Shown: positions 35,241 through 45,207, counted from the first letter of the stretch. The stretch is 64,000 nt of DNA from UQRS01 sp050946935 (GCA_050946935.1 JBMNVR010000006.1:1-64000), one strand, 5' to 3'. Notes: generated from the sequence alone by a model not told the origin. Made by a program: numbers and translations.

Positions 35241-36971
35241 TTGTATCAGGCTCTTTACCGCAAATACCGGCCCCGCACCTTTTCGGACGTATACGGGCAG
35301 GCGCATATTACCGAGACGCTGAAAAACCAGCTCAAGGCCGGCCGGATTTTCCACGCCTACCTCTTCACCGGGTCGCGCGGTACCGGAAAAACCACCTGCG
35401 CCAAGATTTTGGCAAAGGCGGCCTGCTGCGCCCACCCGCAGGATGGGGAACCCTGCAACGCGTGCGAGTTCTGCCGCGGCGTGGATGATGGCAGCCTGCT
35501 CGACGTGCTGGAGATTGACGCCGCCTCCAATAACGGTGTGGACGACATCCGCGACCTTCGGGAGAAGGCAGTCTACACCCCCAGCGCGGCCAAATACCGG
35601 GTCTACATTATCGACGAGGTACATATGCTCTCGAGCGGAGCTTTCAACGCCCTGCTCAAAACGCTGGAGGAACCTCCGGCTCACGTCATTTTCATTCTCG
35701 CCACGACCGAGGTACACAAGCTGCCGGCTACCATTCTCTCCCGCTGCCAGCGGTTCGACTTCCACCGCATTACCCCCGAGCTGATCGCCAGGCGGGTGCG
35801 GTTCGTCTGTGAGGCGGAGGAGTTGTCGATCACCGACGGCGCCGCCCGGCTGATTGCCTCACTCGCCGATGGCGGAATGCGGGATGCCCTTTCGATCCTC
35901 GACCTGTGCATCGGCGACGGGGGAGAGATTACCGAGCAAACCGTCGCCGACATCTGCGGCCTCGCCGGACGGGAGTATTTGCTTTCTTTCGTCGAGGCGC
36001 TGCGCGCAGGCGATATATCGGCCGCACTTGAATTGATCGGCCGGCTGCACGCCGACTCGGTCGACATGCTCCGCCTGTGTGAGGAGGTCATTGCTGAGCT
36101 GCGCAACCTGATGCTGCTCAAAACCCTCCGCGCGCCAGAGGAACTGATTGTCTGCTCGTCGGAGGAGCTGGAGGCCCTGCGCACCGCGGCCGAAGCGTGG
36201 ACGCTGGACGAGGTGGTTTACGCCCTCTCGGTATTTGAGGAAGCGCTGGCCAAAATGGGAAGGGGCAGCCGGCGCACCGCCCTCGAAATGGCGGTGGTTA
36301 AATTCTGTACACCGGCGCTGAACAGCTCAGCGGCCGGGCTGACCGCCCGGCTGGCCGCTTTGGAGCGGGCGGTCAAAACTGGTCTTTTCCCGGACGGAGG
36401 CAAAGCATCCTCCCCCCGGACAGAGGCGGCCGCGTCTGAGAAACCGGTTCCGCCCACACACGGGACAGAGCATCTGTCACCCAAGCCCGTGCCCCCGGTC
36501 GCGTCGCAGACACAGCCGGCTGCGCAGAACCCGGACGATCCTGACGACCTCCCCCCGTGGGAGGATGGAGCGGCCGCGCCCCCCGCGGGGCAGACAGCGC
36601 TGCCCGGGAAGGAGGAACCCTCGCTTCCCGAACCGCCCCCCGCGGCCGAAGAAACCTCTCCCGCGCCGGTCGGCAGCCTCCCCCAATGGAGCGAGATACT
36701 CGGCATCATCGCCAAAACCTGTCCGCTCATGCACGGGGTACTGCAAGGATCGACCGCTTATCTGGAGGGGGATCTCCTCCTGATCGACTGCGAAAACAGC
36801 CAGTTCCGCGACCTTGTCAACAGCGAAAACACAATGTACAAGGATTCCATCCGCAACGCCACGCTGGAGATTCTGGGCAAGCGGTGCCGGCTCGGCCCCT
36901 ATAACCGAAAAAAACAGCCGAAGGATCCGCTGGACGAGCTGCTCCACAAGGCGGAAAATCTCGGCCTGTAA
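35241..36971 (+). CDS. dnaX: DNA polymerase III subunit gamma/tau
   Basis: Clamp-loader ATPase of the replisome. The 576-residue protein begins YQALYRKYRPRTFSDVYGQ, has the P-loop GSRGTGKT (44-51), a zinc-binding cysteine set (CCAHPQDGEPCNACEFC), the Walker B YIIDEVHML, and SRC in LSRCQRFDFH. Domain III follows, then a Pro/Ala-rich linker and a C-terminal domain. The start is TTG at 35241, with AAAGGCGG upstream; no in-frame ATG fits. It lies 150 bases after the SRP RNA and heads the dnaX-ybaB-recR operon. Confidence 0.96.
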   Translation: MYQALYRKYRPRTFSDVYGQAHITETLKNQLKAGRIFHAYLFTGSRGTGKTTCAKILAKAACCAHPQDGEPCNACEFCRGVDDGSLLDVLEIDAASNNGVDDIRDLREKAVYTPSAAKYRVYIIDEVHMLSSGAFNALLKTLEEPPAHVIFILATTEVHKLPATILSRCQRFDFHRITPELIARRVRFVCEAEELSITDGAARLIASLADGGMRDALSILDLCIGDGGEITEQTVADICGLAGREYLLSFVEALRAGDISAALELIGRLHADSVDMLRLCEEVIAELRNLMLLKTLRAPEELIVCSSEELEALRTAAEAWTLDEVVYALSVFEEALAKMGRGSRRTALEMAVVKFCTPALNSSAAGLTARLAALERAVKTGLFPDGGKASSPRTEAAASEKPVPPTHGTEHLSPKPVPPVASQTQPAAQNPDDPDDLPPWEDGAAAPPAGQTALPGKEEPSLPEPPPAAEETSPAPVGSLPQWSEILGIIAKTCPLMHGVLQGSTAYLEGDLLLIDCENSQFRDLVNSENTMYKDSIRNATLEILGKRCRLGPYNRKKQPKDPLDELLHKAENLGL

Positions 36972-37003
36972 ACATAAAGAAAGAAAAAGGAGTTCGTATT
37001 GTT

Positions 37004-37348
37004 ATGAAAGCAAGATTACCCAAAGGCGTGGGCGGCGGCCCCGGCAACATGAACAGCATGCTCAAGCAGGCGCAAAAAATGCAGGCCGATATTGAGGCGC
37101 TGCAGGCCGAGCTGGACGAGCGGGAATACAGCGCCGTCTCAGGCGGTGGGATGGTAGAGGTTACAGTCACCGGCAAACACCAGATTAAGTCGCTCAAGAT
37201 CAACCCCGACGCGGTCGATCCCGAGGATGTCGAAATGCTGGAGGACATGATCGCCGTCGCTGTGAACGAAGCCATGCGCACCGCGGACGAGACCGCTGAA
37301 AAAGAAATGAGCGGCGTTACCGGCGGCATGAACTTTCCGGGGCTTTAA
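37004..37348 (+). CDS. YbaB/EbfC family nucleoid-associated protein
   Basis: A 114-residue DNA-binding dimer protein with MLKQAQKMQADIEALQAEL, the YSAVSGGGMVEVTVTG core and DPEDVEMLEDMIAVAVNEA, all typical of the family. AAGGAG precedes the ATG. Between dnaX and recR, as in most bacteria. Confidence 0.94.
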   Translation: MKARLPKGVGGGPGNMNSMLKQAQKMQADIEALQAELDEREYSAVSGGGMVEVTVTGKHQIKSLKINPDAVDPEDVEMLEDMIAVAVNEAMRTADETAEKEMSGVTGGMNFPGL

Positions 37349-37350
37349 AT

Positions 37351-37953
37351 ATGGCATCGTACAAGGTAGCGCCCTTGATGCGGCTGATCGAGCAGTTCGA
37401 GCGGCTGCCGCAGATCGGACATAAAACCGCACAGAGGCTGGCCTTCCACGTCCTCGGTATGCCGGAAGGGCAAGCCGAGCAGTTGGCCGAGGCCATCACC
37501 GATGCCCGGCAGAAAATTCACACCTGTGCCGTCTGTCAAAACCTGACCGACGGAGAGCTTTGCAACATTTGCGCCGACGAGGGACGGGATCACAGCCTGA
37601 TCTGCGTGGTCGAGGATCCCCAGGATGTCATGGCATTTGAACGCACACGGGAATACGGCGGGCTGTATCATGTACTGCACGGCGTGATCTCTCCCTTGGA
37701 CGGGGTCGGGCCGGAGCAGATCCGGATCAAAGAGCTGATGAGCCGCCTTTCCTCCGACGAGGTGCAGGAGGTCATCATGGCCACCAACCCCACAGTGGAG
37801 GGGGAGGCAACCGCCAGCTACATCTCTCGCCTGCTCAAGCCGATGGGAGTCAAGGTGACCCGGCTCGCCTACGGCATCCCGGTTGGCGGCGACCTCGAAT
37901 ATGCGGATGAGGTCACTCTCTCCCGCGCGCTGGAAGGGCGAAACGAAATCTAA
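37351..37953 (+). CDS. recR: Recombination mediator RecR
   Basis: Acts with RecF/RecO in loading RecA at gaps. The 200-residue protein has an N-terminal helix-hairpin-helix (LPQIGHKTAQRLAFH), a C4 zinc finger (C59, C62, C71, C74), a Toprim domain (ICVVEDPQDVMAFE) and the C-terminal ATNPTVEGEATASYI and RLAYGIPVGGDLEYAD motifs. It starts 2 bases after the ybaB stop. Confidence 0.96.
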   Translation: MASYKVAPLMRLIEQFERLPQIGHKTAQRLAFHVLGMPEGQAEQLAEAITDARQKIHTCAVCQNLTDGELCNICADEGRDHSLICVVEDPQDVMAFERTREYGGLYHVLHGVISPLDGVGPEQIRIKELMSRLSSDEVQEVIMATNPTVEGEATASYISRLLKPMGVKVTRLAYGIPVGGDLEYADEVTLSRALEGRNEI

Positions 37954-38047
37954 ACCCACCTTTTCCCCGGCGGTTTGCCGGCAGATACCCCTTTGCGCGC
38001 ATGTCCTTGGCAGCACGAGGTTTTCTTTACCCATCCCGCATTTCCTA

Positions 38048-38080
38048 TCCGGTCGGCCGAAAGCCGACCGGATTTTTATT
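38048..38080 (+). terminator. Terminator of the dnaX-ybaB-recR operon
   Basis: ATCCGGTCGGC pairs with GCCGACCGGAT around CGAAA, followed by TTTTATTTTG. Confidence 0.88.
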
Positions 38081-38362
38081 TTGTCCGAGTCCCCGCCGTC
38101 CTCCCCCCGAGATCTATAAGAGAGGCTGCAGCACCTGCAAAAAGGCAGGGGTTCTGATGCGCCGGTCAGCGCCGATATAGGCTGCTTCGGCAATACCAAT
38201 GCCCAGATGCTTCGGAAAATCCCCAGCTTTGCGAATACCCCTCGTACATAAGAACACCCCCTGACGCAGAGAATCCAGTCTGTGTCAGGGGGTGTTTTAT
38301 CGTTGTTTTAATTTATGCCGTGTTACAGTTGGTTTTGCCGTTTGTTCAGTTTTGTTTTTCGA
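38081..38362. other. Convergent intergenic region with hairpin and possible gene remnant
   Basis: A strong hairpin, AACACCCCCTGACGCAGA with TCTGTGTCAGGGGGTGTT (38253-38298), probably terminates the minus-strand gene that ends at 38363, and may act both ways. On the minus strand 38257-38114 is an open frame of 47 codons (FLCTRGIRKAGDFPKHLG ... AAYIGADRRIRTPAFLQVLQ) that reads like the C-terminal end of a protein but has no ribosome binding site. I do not recognise it. Confidence 0.35.
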
Positions 38363-40975
38363 CTACGCCGCAATGACGGCAAGCACCTCGTCGACCGTGC
38401 TGAGCAGGATGTAGCTCTGTCCGTTCAGCTCGTACTCGATGTAGAACATGGCCGCGCGTACACGGTTCTCGGTCACGTTCTTCAGCCGGAAGCCATAGGC
38501 GGTGTAGACATCTACATCCTCGCCCTGGGCAAAGACGATCTTACGGATCTGATCGGCCGAGGCATTCTTGTAGTCGTCCAGCACATCTTTGCCGGTCGAG
38601 TAGTAGACGCCGTAGTTCTTGAACTTTACACCGGCCGCGTTGATGTCCTCAGCCAGCTTGTCGTCGGGGAGAAGAATCCGTGCGTTCCAGGTGATGTCAT
38701 ACTTGCCCTCGGCCGCGGCGGTCACCATGCCGGCGCCGATGGTCAGCTCCATCTCGGCCGACGCGGGTACGAGAGCGAGGATAGCCTCCTCAATCGCGGC
38801 GGCATAGCCGTCGACCGTCGCCTGCTCGCTGGCTGTGAGGTCGCGCACCACCGCGTTCACCGCGGTCTGCAGTTTCGCCCAGGAGGCTTCGGTGTAGTCT
38901 CCCTCGGTCAGAGCGGCAGCCTTGTCAAGGGCCGCGTCCACCGCGGTGTAGTCGGCGTAAATAGACGCCGCAAACGCTACAACTGTATCATTCAGAGTAA
39001 AATCACGGAATGTGGCCGGAATTTCAGCCGTTTCGGCCTTATTGCCGCCTTTACCGGTAAACAATCCGACCTGCACCGCACCGGAGAGCCCTTCGTGTTC
39101 CTTAGTCCAAACCGTCTCCCAAGTACTGTTGTCGGTGCTCCACGATGCTTCAAAGGAAGTCCCGGTTCTTACAATTTTCAAATAGATATCTGAACCCACA
39201 GCCGTATCGGCGACTGCGTTTTCACTCGGACTGCCGGCCTGCACATCCACGCCGCAAACGCAATTGTTTCCGTGGCCGGAATGATACCGTCGCTGTACCG
39301 AGAATATTTCCTCATCGCTCGCGTATACGATCAGGCCGGCCGACTGATAATCGGTGTCCGGGGCAAAGCTCAGTTTTGTGGTAACTGAAAAATCGCCCTC
39401 GCCCGCATCGGTCAGCAGCATGTTGGTGTACACCCGCGGGGAGTCCCAGAGTTCCCCGGTTGTCGTATACATGGTAATCTGTTTTTCAGATTCCAAATCA
39501 TACAGGGTTTTGTCCTCGTTTTTAAACGTCCAGACGTCGGACAGGGTATAAGCCGACTTGGGCGCCAACTGCGAAATTGCGTTTTCAATCGCGGCGGCCA
39601 TGGCATCTACTTCAGCCTGCTCAGTGGCATACTTACCGGTAACCACTGCGGCAACCGCTGCGTCCACAGCCTTACAGGAAGCTACCGTATACTGTGTACG
39701 GTCGATCTTTTCGGCCGCCTCGATCGCCGCATTCACGGCCGTATAGTCCGCCTTGGGATCGTTTCTCATGATAAATTTCGCATCGGAATAGGTTCCGTTC
39801 GCGCCGTTTACGCTGTCTCCGCTTTGTAGAATACGAATTTCCAGACTGCTTTTGCCCTGCACATTCAGGCTGATTTTCTCCGCCTCGCTGTCGCGGGTAA
39901 AGACCACACCGGATACATTGGCAGGCGTGACATCCTCGCCGTCAAGATAAACAGCAAACGTACACTGTCCGGAAGCAGCCCCTGTAATTCCTACATAGGA
40001 TTCAAAGGTAACGGCGTCCACCGGGACAGCGTAGGCGATCTTGGCTGTTGCGTTGGCTGAAACGCCCTTGACCTGATAGGTGGCCACCCCGTTCATTTGC
40101 AACGTATAGGCCTTATACTCCACAGCGGCATCCACCCACTTGCCGGCCCAGCTGAAGCTTTCAGAGGTTGGGGTCAAATCGGAAAGATATGTGATATTCT
40201 CCGGCTTTTCACCAATCACAACAGTGAGGGAGGGCGCCAATTTATCCGGGTTGGAAACCGTCGCCGGCAGACTACCGGTCAGGACATAGGTTCCGACGAT
40301 TGCCGGCGTAAATTCGGAGATATCCCAGCTAACCTCCACCTCCTCTGTGGTATTGTCGCTCATCTGCAACGACACTGACTGCGGCAGAAGATAAGGATCT
40401 CCGTAGGTAAGATTCAGAGTATCAGGATTCGTAATGCCCACAACCGAACGGCTGTCTTTTTCGGTAAATTCAAAATAATCCACCGTAATCCGATCACCGC
40501 TCGTCGTTCCGGTAAGGGTAAAGGTGATGGTATTATCCCCTTCGTTCAGTTCAACATCCCCGACCGTCACCAGCAACATTGCATTTTTCTTGGTCGCATA
40601 CGTGCTGATCGGATCGCCAATGTTCGTCCCGTTTACCGAAACCTGAACAACCCCGGGGTTTCCGTCATGCGACCGATACTGCCAAGACATGGAGTAGCTT
40701 CCCGCGTTCATGGTCGACACCGTATAGGTCACATATTCTCCGACGCCGCCACCCGAGACCTGCAAATACCCGTCGCCCGAGATCGAATTCCCACCCGGCG
40801 AAAAAGTGCCTTTCGCGGCGGTGGCGCCATCCGAAACCACGTAGGAAGTTGTCTCTCCCTCGAATCTGGTCACGTCCCCTGCGACCGCGTTTACCGATGG
40901 AATCATCGACACGGAAAACAGAGATACCGTCAGCATCAAAGCCAGAACAAGCGCAAGACATTTTTTAATCTGCAT
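38363..40975 (-). CDS. Secreted multi-modular protein: CBM6-like, Ig-like, NPCBM, FIVAR, concanavalin-like, unnamed C-terminal domain
   Basis: An 870-residue exported protein. Order: signal peptide; CBM6/35-like module (about 35-178); bacterial Ig-like domain (180-258); NPCBM module (262-405, ITYLSDLTPTSESFSWAGKW); FIVAR helices (407-470); a concanavalin-like DUF1349/GH43 C2-type module (475-655, with SAGLIVYASDEEIFSVQRRY and WSTDNSTWETVW); second FIVAR (670-738); and the unnamed domain (739-870, AGMVTAAAEGKYDITWNA, GEDVDVYTAYGFRLKNV). No catalytic motif is seen; a glycan-binding surface or soluble protein is likely. GAGGAGG precedes the ATG. From residue 407 on it is nearly identical to the frameshifted gene at 45.8-48.5 kb. 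Confidence 0.88.
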   Translation of the reverse strand: MQIKKCLALVLALMLTVSLFSVSMIPSVNAVAGDVTRFEGETTSYVVSDGATAAKGTFSPGGNSISGDGYLQVSGGGVGEYVTYTVSTMNAGSYSMSWQYRSHDGNPGVVQVSVNGTNIGDPISTYATKKNAMLLVTVGDVELNEGDNTITFTLTGTTSGDRITVDYFEFTEKDSRSVVGITNPDTLNLTYGDPYLLPQSVSLQMSDNTTEEVEVSWDISEFTPAIVGTYVLTGSLPATVSNPDKLAPSLTVVIGEKPENITYLSDLTPTSESFSWAGKWVDAAVEYKAYTLQMNGVATYQVKGVSANATAKIAYAVPVDAVTFESYVGITGAASGQCTFAVYLDGEDVTPANVSGVVFTRDSEAEKISLNVQGKSSLEIRILQSGDSVNGANGTYSDAKFIMRNDPKADYTAVNAAIEAAEKIDRTQYTVASCKAVDAAVAAVVTGKYATEQAEVDAMAAAIENAISQLAPKSAYTLSDVWTFKNEDKTLYDLESEKQITMYTTTGELWDSPRVYTNMLLTDAGEGDFSVTTKLSFAPDTDYQSAGLIVYASDEEIFSVQRRYHSGHGNNCVCGVDVQAGSPSENAVADTAVGSDIYLKIVRTGTSFEASWSTDNSTWETVWTKEHEGLSGAVQVGLFTGKGGNKAETAEIPATFRDFTLNDTVVAFAASIYADYTAVDAALDKAAALTEGDYTEASWAKLQTAVNAVVRDLTASEQATVDGYAAAIEEAILALVPASAEMELTIGAGMVTAAAEGKYDITWNARILLPDDKLAEDINAAGVKFKNYGVYYSTGKDVLDDYKNASADQIRKIVFAQGEDVDVYTAYGFRLKNVTENRVRAAMFYIEYELNGQSYILLSTVDEVLAVIAA
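38366..39760 (-). repeat. Inverted-repeat arm A (paralogous 3' segment)
   Basis: The 3' 1.4 kb of this gene is matched in inverted orientation by 47090-48481. At protein level the two are identical or nearly so from KADYTAVNAAIEAA to TLYDLESEKQITMY and from AEIPATFRDFTLND to the end, with a more diverged middle. DNA in the matching blocks is near-identical by eye. Confidence 0.8.
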
Positions 40976-41068
40976 AATCGTTTCCTCCTCAATTTCTTAA
41001 TTTTATCGTCCGCATTTTATATAAAAAATCCACACGGCAACAATAAAATTTGTTTTTTCTTCCTATAT

Positions 41069-41098
41069 AGAATAGCACTTTCCCATTCGATTGTGCAA
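41069..41098 (-). promoter_or_regulatory. Promoter of the 870-residue secreted protein
   Basis: On the minus strand TTGCAC (41098-41093) and TATTCT (41074-41069) are separated by 18 bases, about 95 bases upstream of the start codon. Confidence 0.5.
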
Positions 41099-41265
41099 TA
41101 AAAATATTGCTAAAATAAATAAAATATTTTAAATAATTAAGCCAATATCATCCTGGTTTATCATAAATATTATCAAAACAGTGTTTTTTTAAACAAGCCA
41201 GAATCATTTTTTGCAATTTTGATAAACAAGGAATGTAACCTTGTTTCCTTCTTGGATACACAGGC

Positions 41266-41312
41266 TAAAAAGACAAAAGCAGCCTCCTGAAAAATCAGGA
41301 GGCTGCTTTTCG
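41266..41312 (-). terminator. Terminator of the 1280-residue secreted protein gene
   Basis: AAAGCAGCCTCCTGA pairs with TCAGGAGGCTGCTTT around a four-base loop. On the minus strand it is followed by TGTCTTTTT; on the plus side by TTTTC. Confidence 0.85.
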
Positions 41313-41364
41313 TTAACCGTTATACAAATAACCCGCGGCTGATCCGGCAAAACCCGGATGCATA

Positions 41365-44300
41365 TTACTCCGCAATCACAGCGACAACCTGATCGGTTGT
41401 GCTGAGAAGAATGTAGCTCTGCCCATCCAGTTCATATTCCAAATAGAACATAGCGGCACGAACCCTGTTTTCCAGCACGCCCTTGAGACGGAATCCGAAC
41501 TGGGTATAGACCTCTATATCCGTACCCTGCTCAAAGACAATCTGCCGGATCTGCTCGGCCGAGGCATTCTTATAGTCATCCAGAACCTCGCTTCCGGTCG
41601 CGTAATACACGCCATAGGCTTTAAAGATGATGCCCGATTCATTAATCTCGCCGACCGAAGTATTCGCTCCCGGAACGATCGAACCATTCCAGGTAATATC
41701 GTACTTTCCGTCTTCGGCATTGGCGGTCACCATGCCGGTGCTGATCTGCACCGACATTTCAACCTTATCGGCGATATCCGCGATCAGTTGGAGGTCGGAA
41801 AGCGCCGCCTCAATCGCGTCGGCATAGCCGTCGACGACCGATTGCTCAGTGATCTTTTTGCCCTCGACCACCGCGTTCACCGCTTCTTCCAAAACCAACC
41901 AGCTTTCCGGCGTGTAGTTGGCCTGGGTCAGAGCGGCTGCCTTGGCCTTTGCCGTATTGACCCTCGAATAATCGGCGTCTTTTATCTCCAGCCCGGTCAC
42001 TGCGCTCTCAATCGCGGAGGCATAGTCGTCCACCGTAGACTGAGCCGCAGGGGCAAGGTTGTATTCCACCGCATCCACAGCAGCAGTCAGAGCGTCCGCA
42101 CTCGCGTCGGTATAGATCGAAAGATCGGCGGGGACCTTGGCCAGCGCGGCCAAAACCGCGTCATAGTTGGCTTCTTTCGTCGTGATCAGCGCCAGCTCTC
42201 CAAGCTGCATCTTGCCGACCGAGGACATGGTAAAGGCCGCCTTGAAATAGGTATAGCCTTCGGTTGCGCTGTCCAGATACATGGTAACCGGGGTATTATT
42301 GGTCGTCGGCAGGCTCAAGGCCGAGTTGATAATCTCGGTCCAGCTCTGACCCTCGTCATTGGAACCGTACAGAATCCAGGAGACCGGGTTGCGTCCGCCC
42401 GGCGTATTGTCCGCAACCGCGGTATCTCCGCCGGTGGAGAGGATATAGCCCGAGATCTTAACCGGCGTGGCCGTACTGAACACGGTATCCACATAGCTGT
42501 CATTATTCATATACAGCTTATTGGTATAGTCGCCGTCGAACAGCTTCTCATAGCCCTCACTATCGTGCTCCCGTCCAGAGATCGGGGTGACATACTTCGC
42601 GTTGTCATAAACTTCCAGCGCGTCGACCAGCGCGTCATAGGCCGCGCGGGCGGCAGTCAGGGTCGCATAATTGGTTACATAGACACGCGCGTCGACCAGA
42701 AGATCGGCATAAGCTGCCTCGGCCGCTTCGATGGCGGACAGCTTGTTGCCGGACGGGCCGAGGGTGGTCACCTCGCCAATCGCATCGATCAAAGCAACGA
42801 CCGGCGCAGCCATCGTCTGAAGCTCTTCTTCGCTCAGCGTACTTTCAAAACCGTCGGCGGTCAATACGCCCTTGGCAAAGACCAGACGCTCAGCCGTAGA
42901 CTCTGTCGCATTCAAATCGCCCGTACCCGAGAAGAAGGCAGTAGCGCCGCCCTTGGCGTCGATGACCGCCGCCATATCTCCGGTAATAACATAGCCGTTG
43001 CCAGCAGCAGTCTTCAACTGCGCCTCATACCCTTCGGCATCGGTGGCCAGCGCCACACTGCTGAGAATATCACCCGTGCTCAGCAAAACGGCCGAGCCAT
43101 CATCGCTTTGGAAATTCTGATAATAGGTATTCTCGCCCGCGAGACCGGCGTTGGCCGTGGGATACCCGAGCGTCTTACCCGCCCACTTGTTGGTTTGCGC
43201 ATAGTTGGCGTACATATACCGGAACACGTTGCCGATCGCAGCAGCATAGTCGCCGGATCCGGGGTAGGTCGCGACGGAATCTACCGTGATGCTCTTCCCG
43301 TTTTCGCGCGGGGTGGTAACGTGCGAGATGGTTTTATCCCACATGACCTGATAGGTCCGCCCGTCGGCGGTCAGATCAAATTCCTCGCCCAGCGGCGCCT
43401 GCTTGTGATTATCGTTTACAACCATGTAGCCGCCGACATCAAAGGCCATTCCACTGAACGGCACAATCAGGTAGGACCAGTACCGTCCGTCCTGATTCCA
43501 GGGGTTCCAACAGTTGTCATTGGCGCCATTCTTGCCGATATCCACAAACTTGTTATCGAGCTGTGCGCCAAACACGCTGTCATGGTTTTCGGTTGACCCG
43601 GTGCGGCCGGAGACAACACCGATGTTAATCATCCGTTCGGAGTAGAAATATTTGACCGTATCCTCCATCGCGCGAAGGGTGGTGTTCCACTCGTCGTCGG
43701 TCTGGAGCGCCAGCCAAGGCTGGTTGGTCGCAGTCATACGATCGCGGTTCAAAGTAAAGGTAACGCCAAAGTCGGCAATGACCTGCGCATAGGTCGCCTT
43801 GGCATTCTTCGCGTCAGCATAGTTGACCACATAGGTCTGCACATCCGTCTCGCCCAAAGCAGAGACCGCATCGGTGTAAATTGCCTCGATCGCATCCAGA
43901 CTGGTTTTGGATTTATAGGTGATCGGCATGACCGCCTTGATCGCTTCGATCGTGTTGTAGATATAGGTATAATCCTTGCCGTCCGCTTTGGCCTGCGCGA
44001 TGGCCGCCGGCGCGGTGAGATCGGCAATATTGGAGACATATGCCTGATTCTCCACGCTCAGAGCCGCATACGCATCCCGCGCGGCGTCAACCGCTTCGAA
44101 ATACGCGTCGGTGAGCGGCTCAGTGGAAGCAATCGCGGCAATCAGCGCCTCCGTCTCCTCGATCGCAGCCGTGCCCGAATACACGCTGCCATAGGTCCGC
44201 CACTCATCGAACTGGCAATAGCCGCTGGTGATGTTTCTGAAAGCGGTAATCTCCAATTTGTAATAGGAATATTCGGCCGGGCTGTCCACCTTGAACATGG

Positions 44301-45207
44301 TGTCTACCCAGCAGCAGCGCGTCTCTGACGCAGGGGTAAAATCGGTCACCGCGTCGATCAGCGTGTAATCCTTTCCGTCAGAGGAGCCGTAGAAATTCCA
44401 GGATTTCGGATCGCGCTCGCTGCTGTCGTTGGCCGTCATATAGGTATAAGCGTACACCGTGGTCGGCACGGTCGTCGTATAGGTCAGAGTGGGCACCTCG
44501 CCCGCGTCGAAATTGATGCCCATTTTGTTGCCGAGACCGGCAAAAAGCTTAGCCGGGCCTTCCCCGCCATCGGCCCCGGTTTTGCTGCGGCTTCCCGAAA
44601 CAACCTTTGCGTTATCGGCATCCACATAGGAGGTCAGATCAGTAATGGCATCCTTGTAAAAATACATCTGCCGGGCATTGGCCACGGCGGAATACCCCTC
44701 CTCGCCGATATACTCGACTGAAATGGTCTGTGTACCCGTCAGTCCCGCAAAGGAGACGATGGTCGAGAGATTGCGATTCTCCCAACTGGCATCGGAGGAC
44801 CGGGTATAGGGCGGCAGCTTCACATTGCCAAGCAACGTGCAGTTTGCAGGATCAGTCCAGTAGTTGCCAAGATAGACGTTGGCGTTGGCCGAAGCCGGGC
44901 AGCGGTTATCCGTGCTGCGCCCCGAATAGTGGATTTGCATCGATGAGTAGGTTCCTTCCCCGAATTCGATGCTGTAAACCGCGACCGAACCGTTGATCGT
45001 ACTGATGTTGCTCGTCTCATTCGCAACACCGTAGTTGCCGTTGGAATTGGTTTCGGTCTTGCTGGTTGCACCAATGGTGGTGTTGCACTCTACCGTTAGG
45101 TAGTCGGCCGATGCATACTCGGCCACGACTGTAAACATAGCCATCGGCAAAGCCGAAAGACACAGGCAGACAGCGAGCAACACAGCAAGCAGCTTCTTTG
45201 CTTTCAT
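41365..45207 (-). CDS. Secreted multi-modular protein with F5/8C and FIVAR modules and the unnamed C-terminal domain
   Basis: A 1280-residue exported protein. Order: signal peptide (1-28); a CBM6-like module (33-175); F5/8C-like module (190-343, DPKSWNFYGSSDGKDYTLID); helical repeats (345-460); a region of about 250 residues (465-710) I cannot place, with YWSYLIVPFSGMAFDVGGYM and a segment resembling an LGFP repeat (TLGYPTANAGLAGENTYYQN); more helices; a second F5/8C module (871-1010); two FIVAR modules (1013-1143); and the unnamed domain (1148-1280, STGMVTANAEDGKYDITWNG, FGFRLKGV). ATG 45207 is chosen because AAGGAGG precedes it. Function unknown; a binding or adhesion role is likely. Confidence 0.85.
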   Translation of the reverse strand: MKAKKLLAVLLAVCLCLSALPMAMFTVVAEYASADYLTVECNTTIGATSKTETNSNGNYGVANETSNISTINGSVAVYSIEFGEGTYSSMQIHYSGRSTDNRCPASANANVYLGNYWTDPANCTLLGNVKLPPYTRSSDASWENRNLSTIVSFAGLTGTQTISVEYIGEEGYSAVANARQMYFYKDAITDLTSYVDADNAKVVSGSRSKTGADGGEGPAKLFAGLGNKMGINFDAGEVPTLTYTTTVPTTVYAYTYMTANDSSERDPKSWNFYGSSDGKDYTLIDAVTDFTPASETRCCWVDTMFKVDSPAEYSYYKLEITAFRNITSGYCQFDEWRTYGSVYSGTAAIEETEALIAAIASTEPLTDAYFEAVDAARDAYAALSVENQAYVSNIADLTAPAAIAQAKADGKDYTYIYNTIEAIKAVMPITYKSKTSLDAIEAIYTDAVSALGETDVQTYVVNYADAKNAKATYAQVIADFGVTFTLNRDRMTATNQPWLALQTDDEWNTTLRAMEDTVKYFYSERMINIGVVSGRTGSTENHDSVFGAQLDNKFVDIGKNGANDNCWNPWNQDGRYWSYLIVPFSGMAFDVGGYMVVNDNHKQAPLGEEFDLTADGRTYQVMWDKTISHVTTPRENGKSITVDSVATYPGSGDYAAAIGNVFRYMYANYAQTNKWAGKTLGYPTANAGLAGENTYYQNFQSDDGSAVLLSTGDILSSVALATDAEGYEAQLKTAAGNGYVITGDMAAVIDAKGGATAFFSGTGDLNATESTAERLVFAKGVLTADGFESTLSEEELQTMAAPVVALIDAIGEVTTLGPSGNKLSAIEAAEAAYADLLVDARVYVTNYATLTAARAAYDALVDALEVYDNAKYVTPISGREHDSEGYEKLFDGDYTNKLYMNNDSYVDTVFSTATPVKISGYILSTGGDTAVADNTPGGRNPVSWILYGSNDEGQSWTEIINSALSLPTTNNTPVTMYLDSATEGYTYFKAAFTMSSVGKMQLGELALITTKEANYDAVLAALAKVPADLSIYTDASADALTAAVDAVEYNLAPAAQSTVDDYASAIESAVTGLEIKDADYSRVNTAKAKAAALTQANYTPESWLVLEEAVNAVVEGKKITEQSVVDGYADAIEAALSDLQLIADIADKVEMSVQISTGMVTANAEDGKYDITWNGSIVPGANTSVGEINESGIIFKAYGVYYATGSEVLDDYKNASAEQIRQIVFEQGTDIEVYTQFGFRLKGVLENRVRAAMFYLEYELDGQSYILLSTTDQVVAVIAE

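Larger units (their letters stand above)
40976..41364. other. 389-base AT-rich intergenic region
   Basis: Contains the promoter and ribosome binding site of the 870-residue protein at one end and the terminator of the next minus-strand gene at the other. No gene or known RNA between them. Confidence 0.4.

Noticed and set aside
41788..43596. 602-codon plus-strand open frame
   Set aside because: Antisense to the 1280-residue secreted protein, whose modules are clear on the minus strand.
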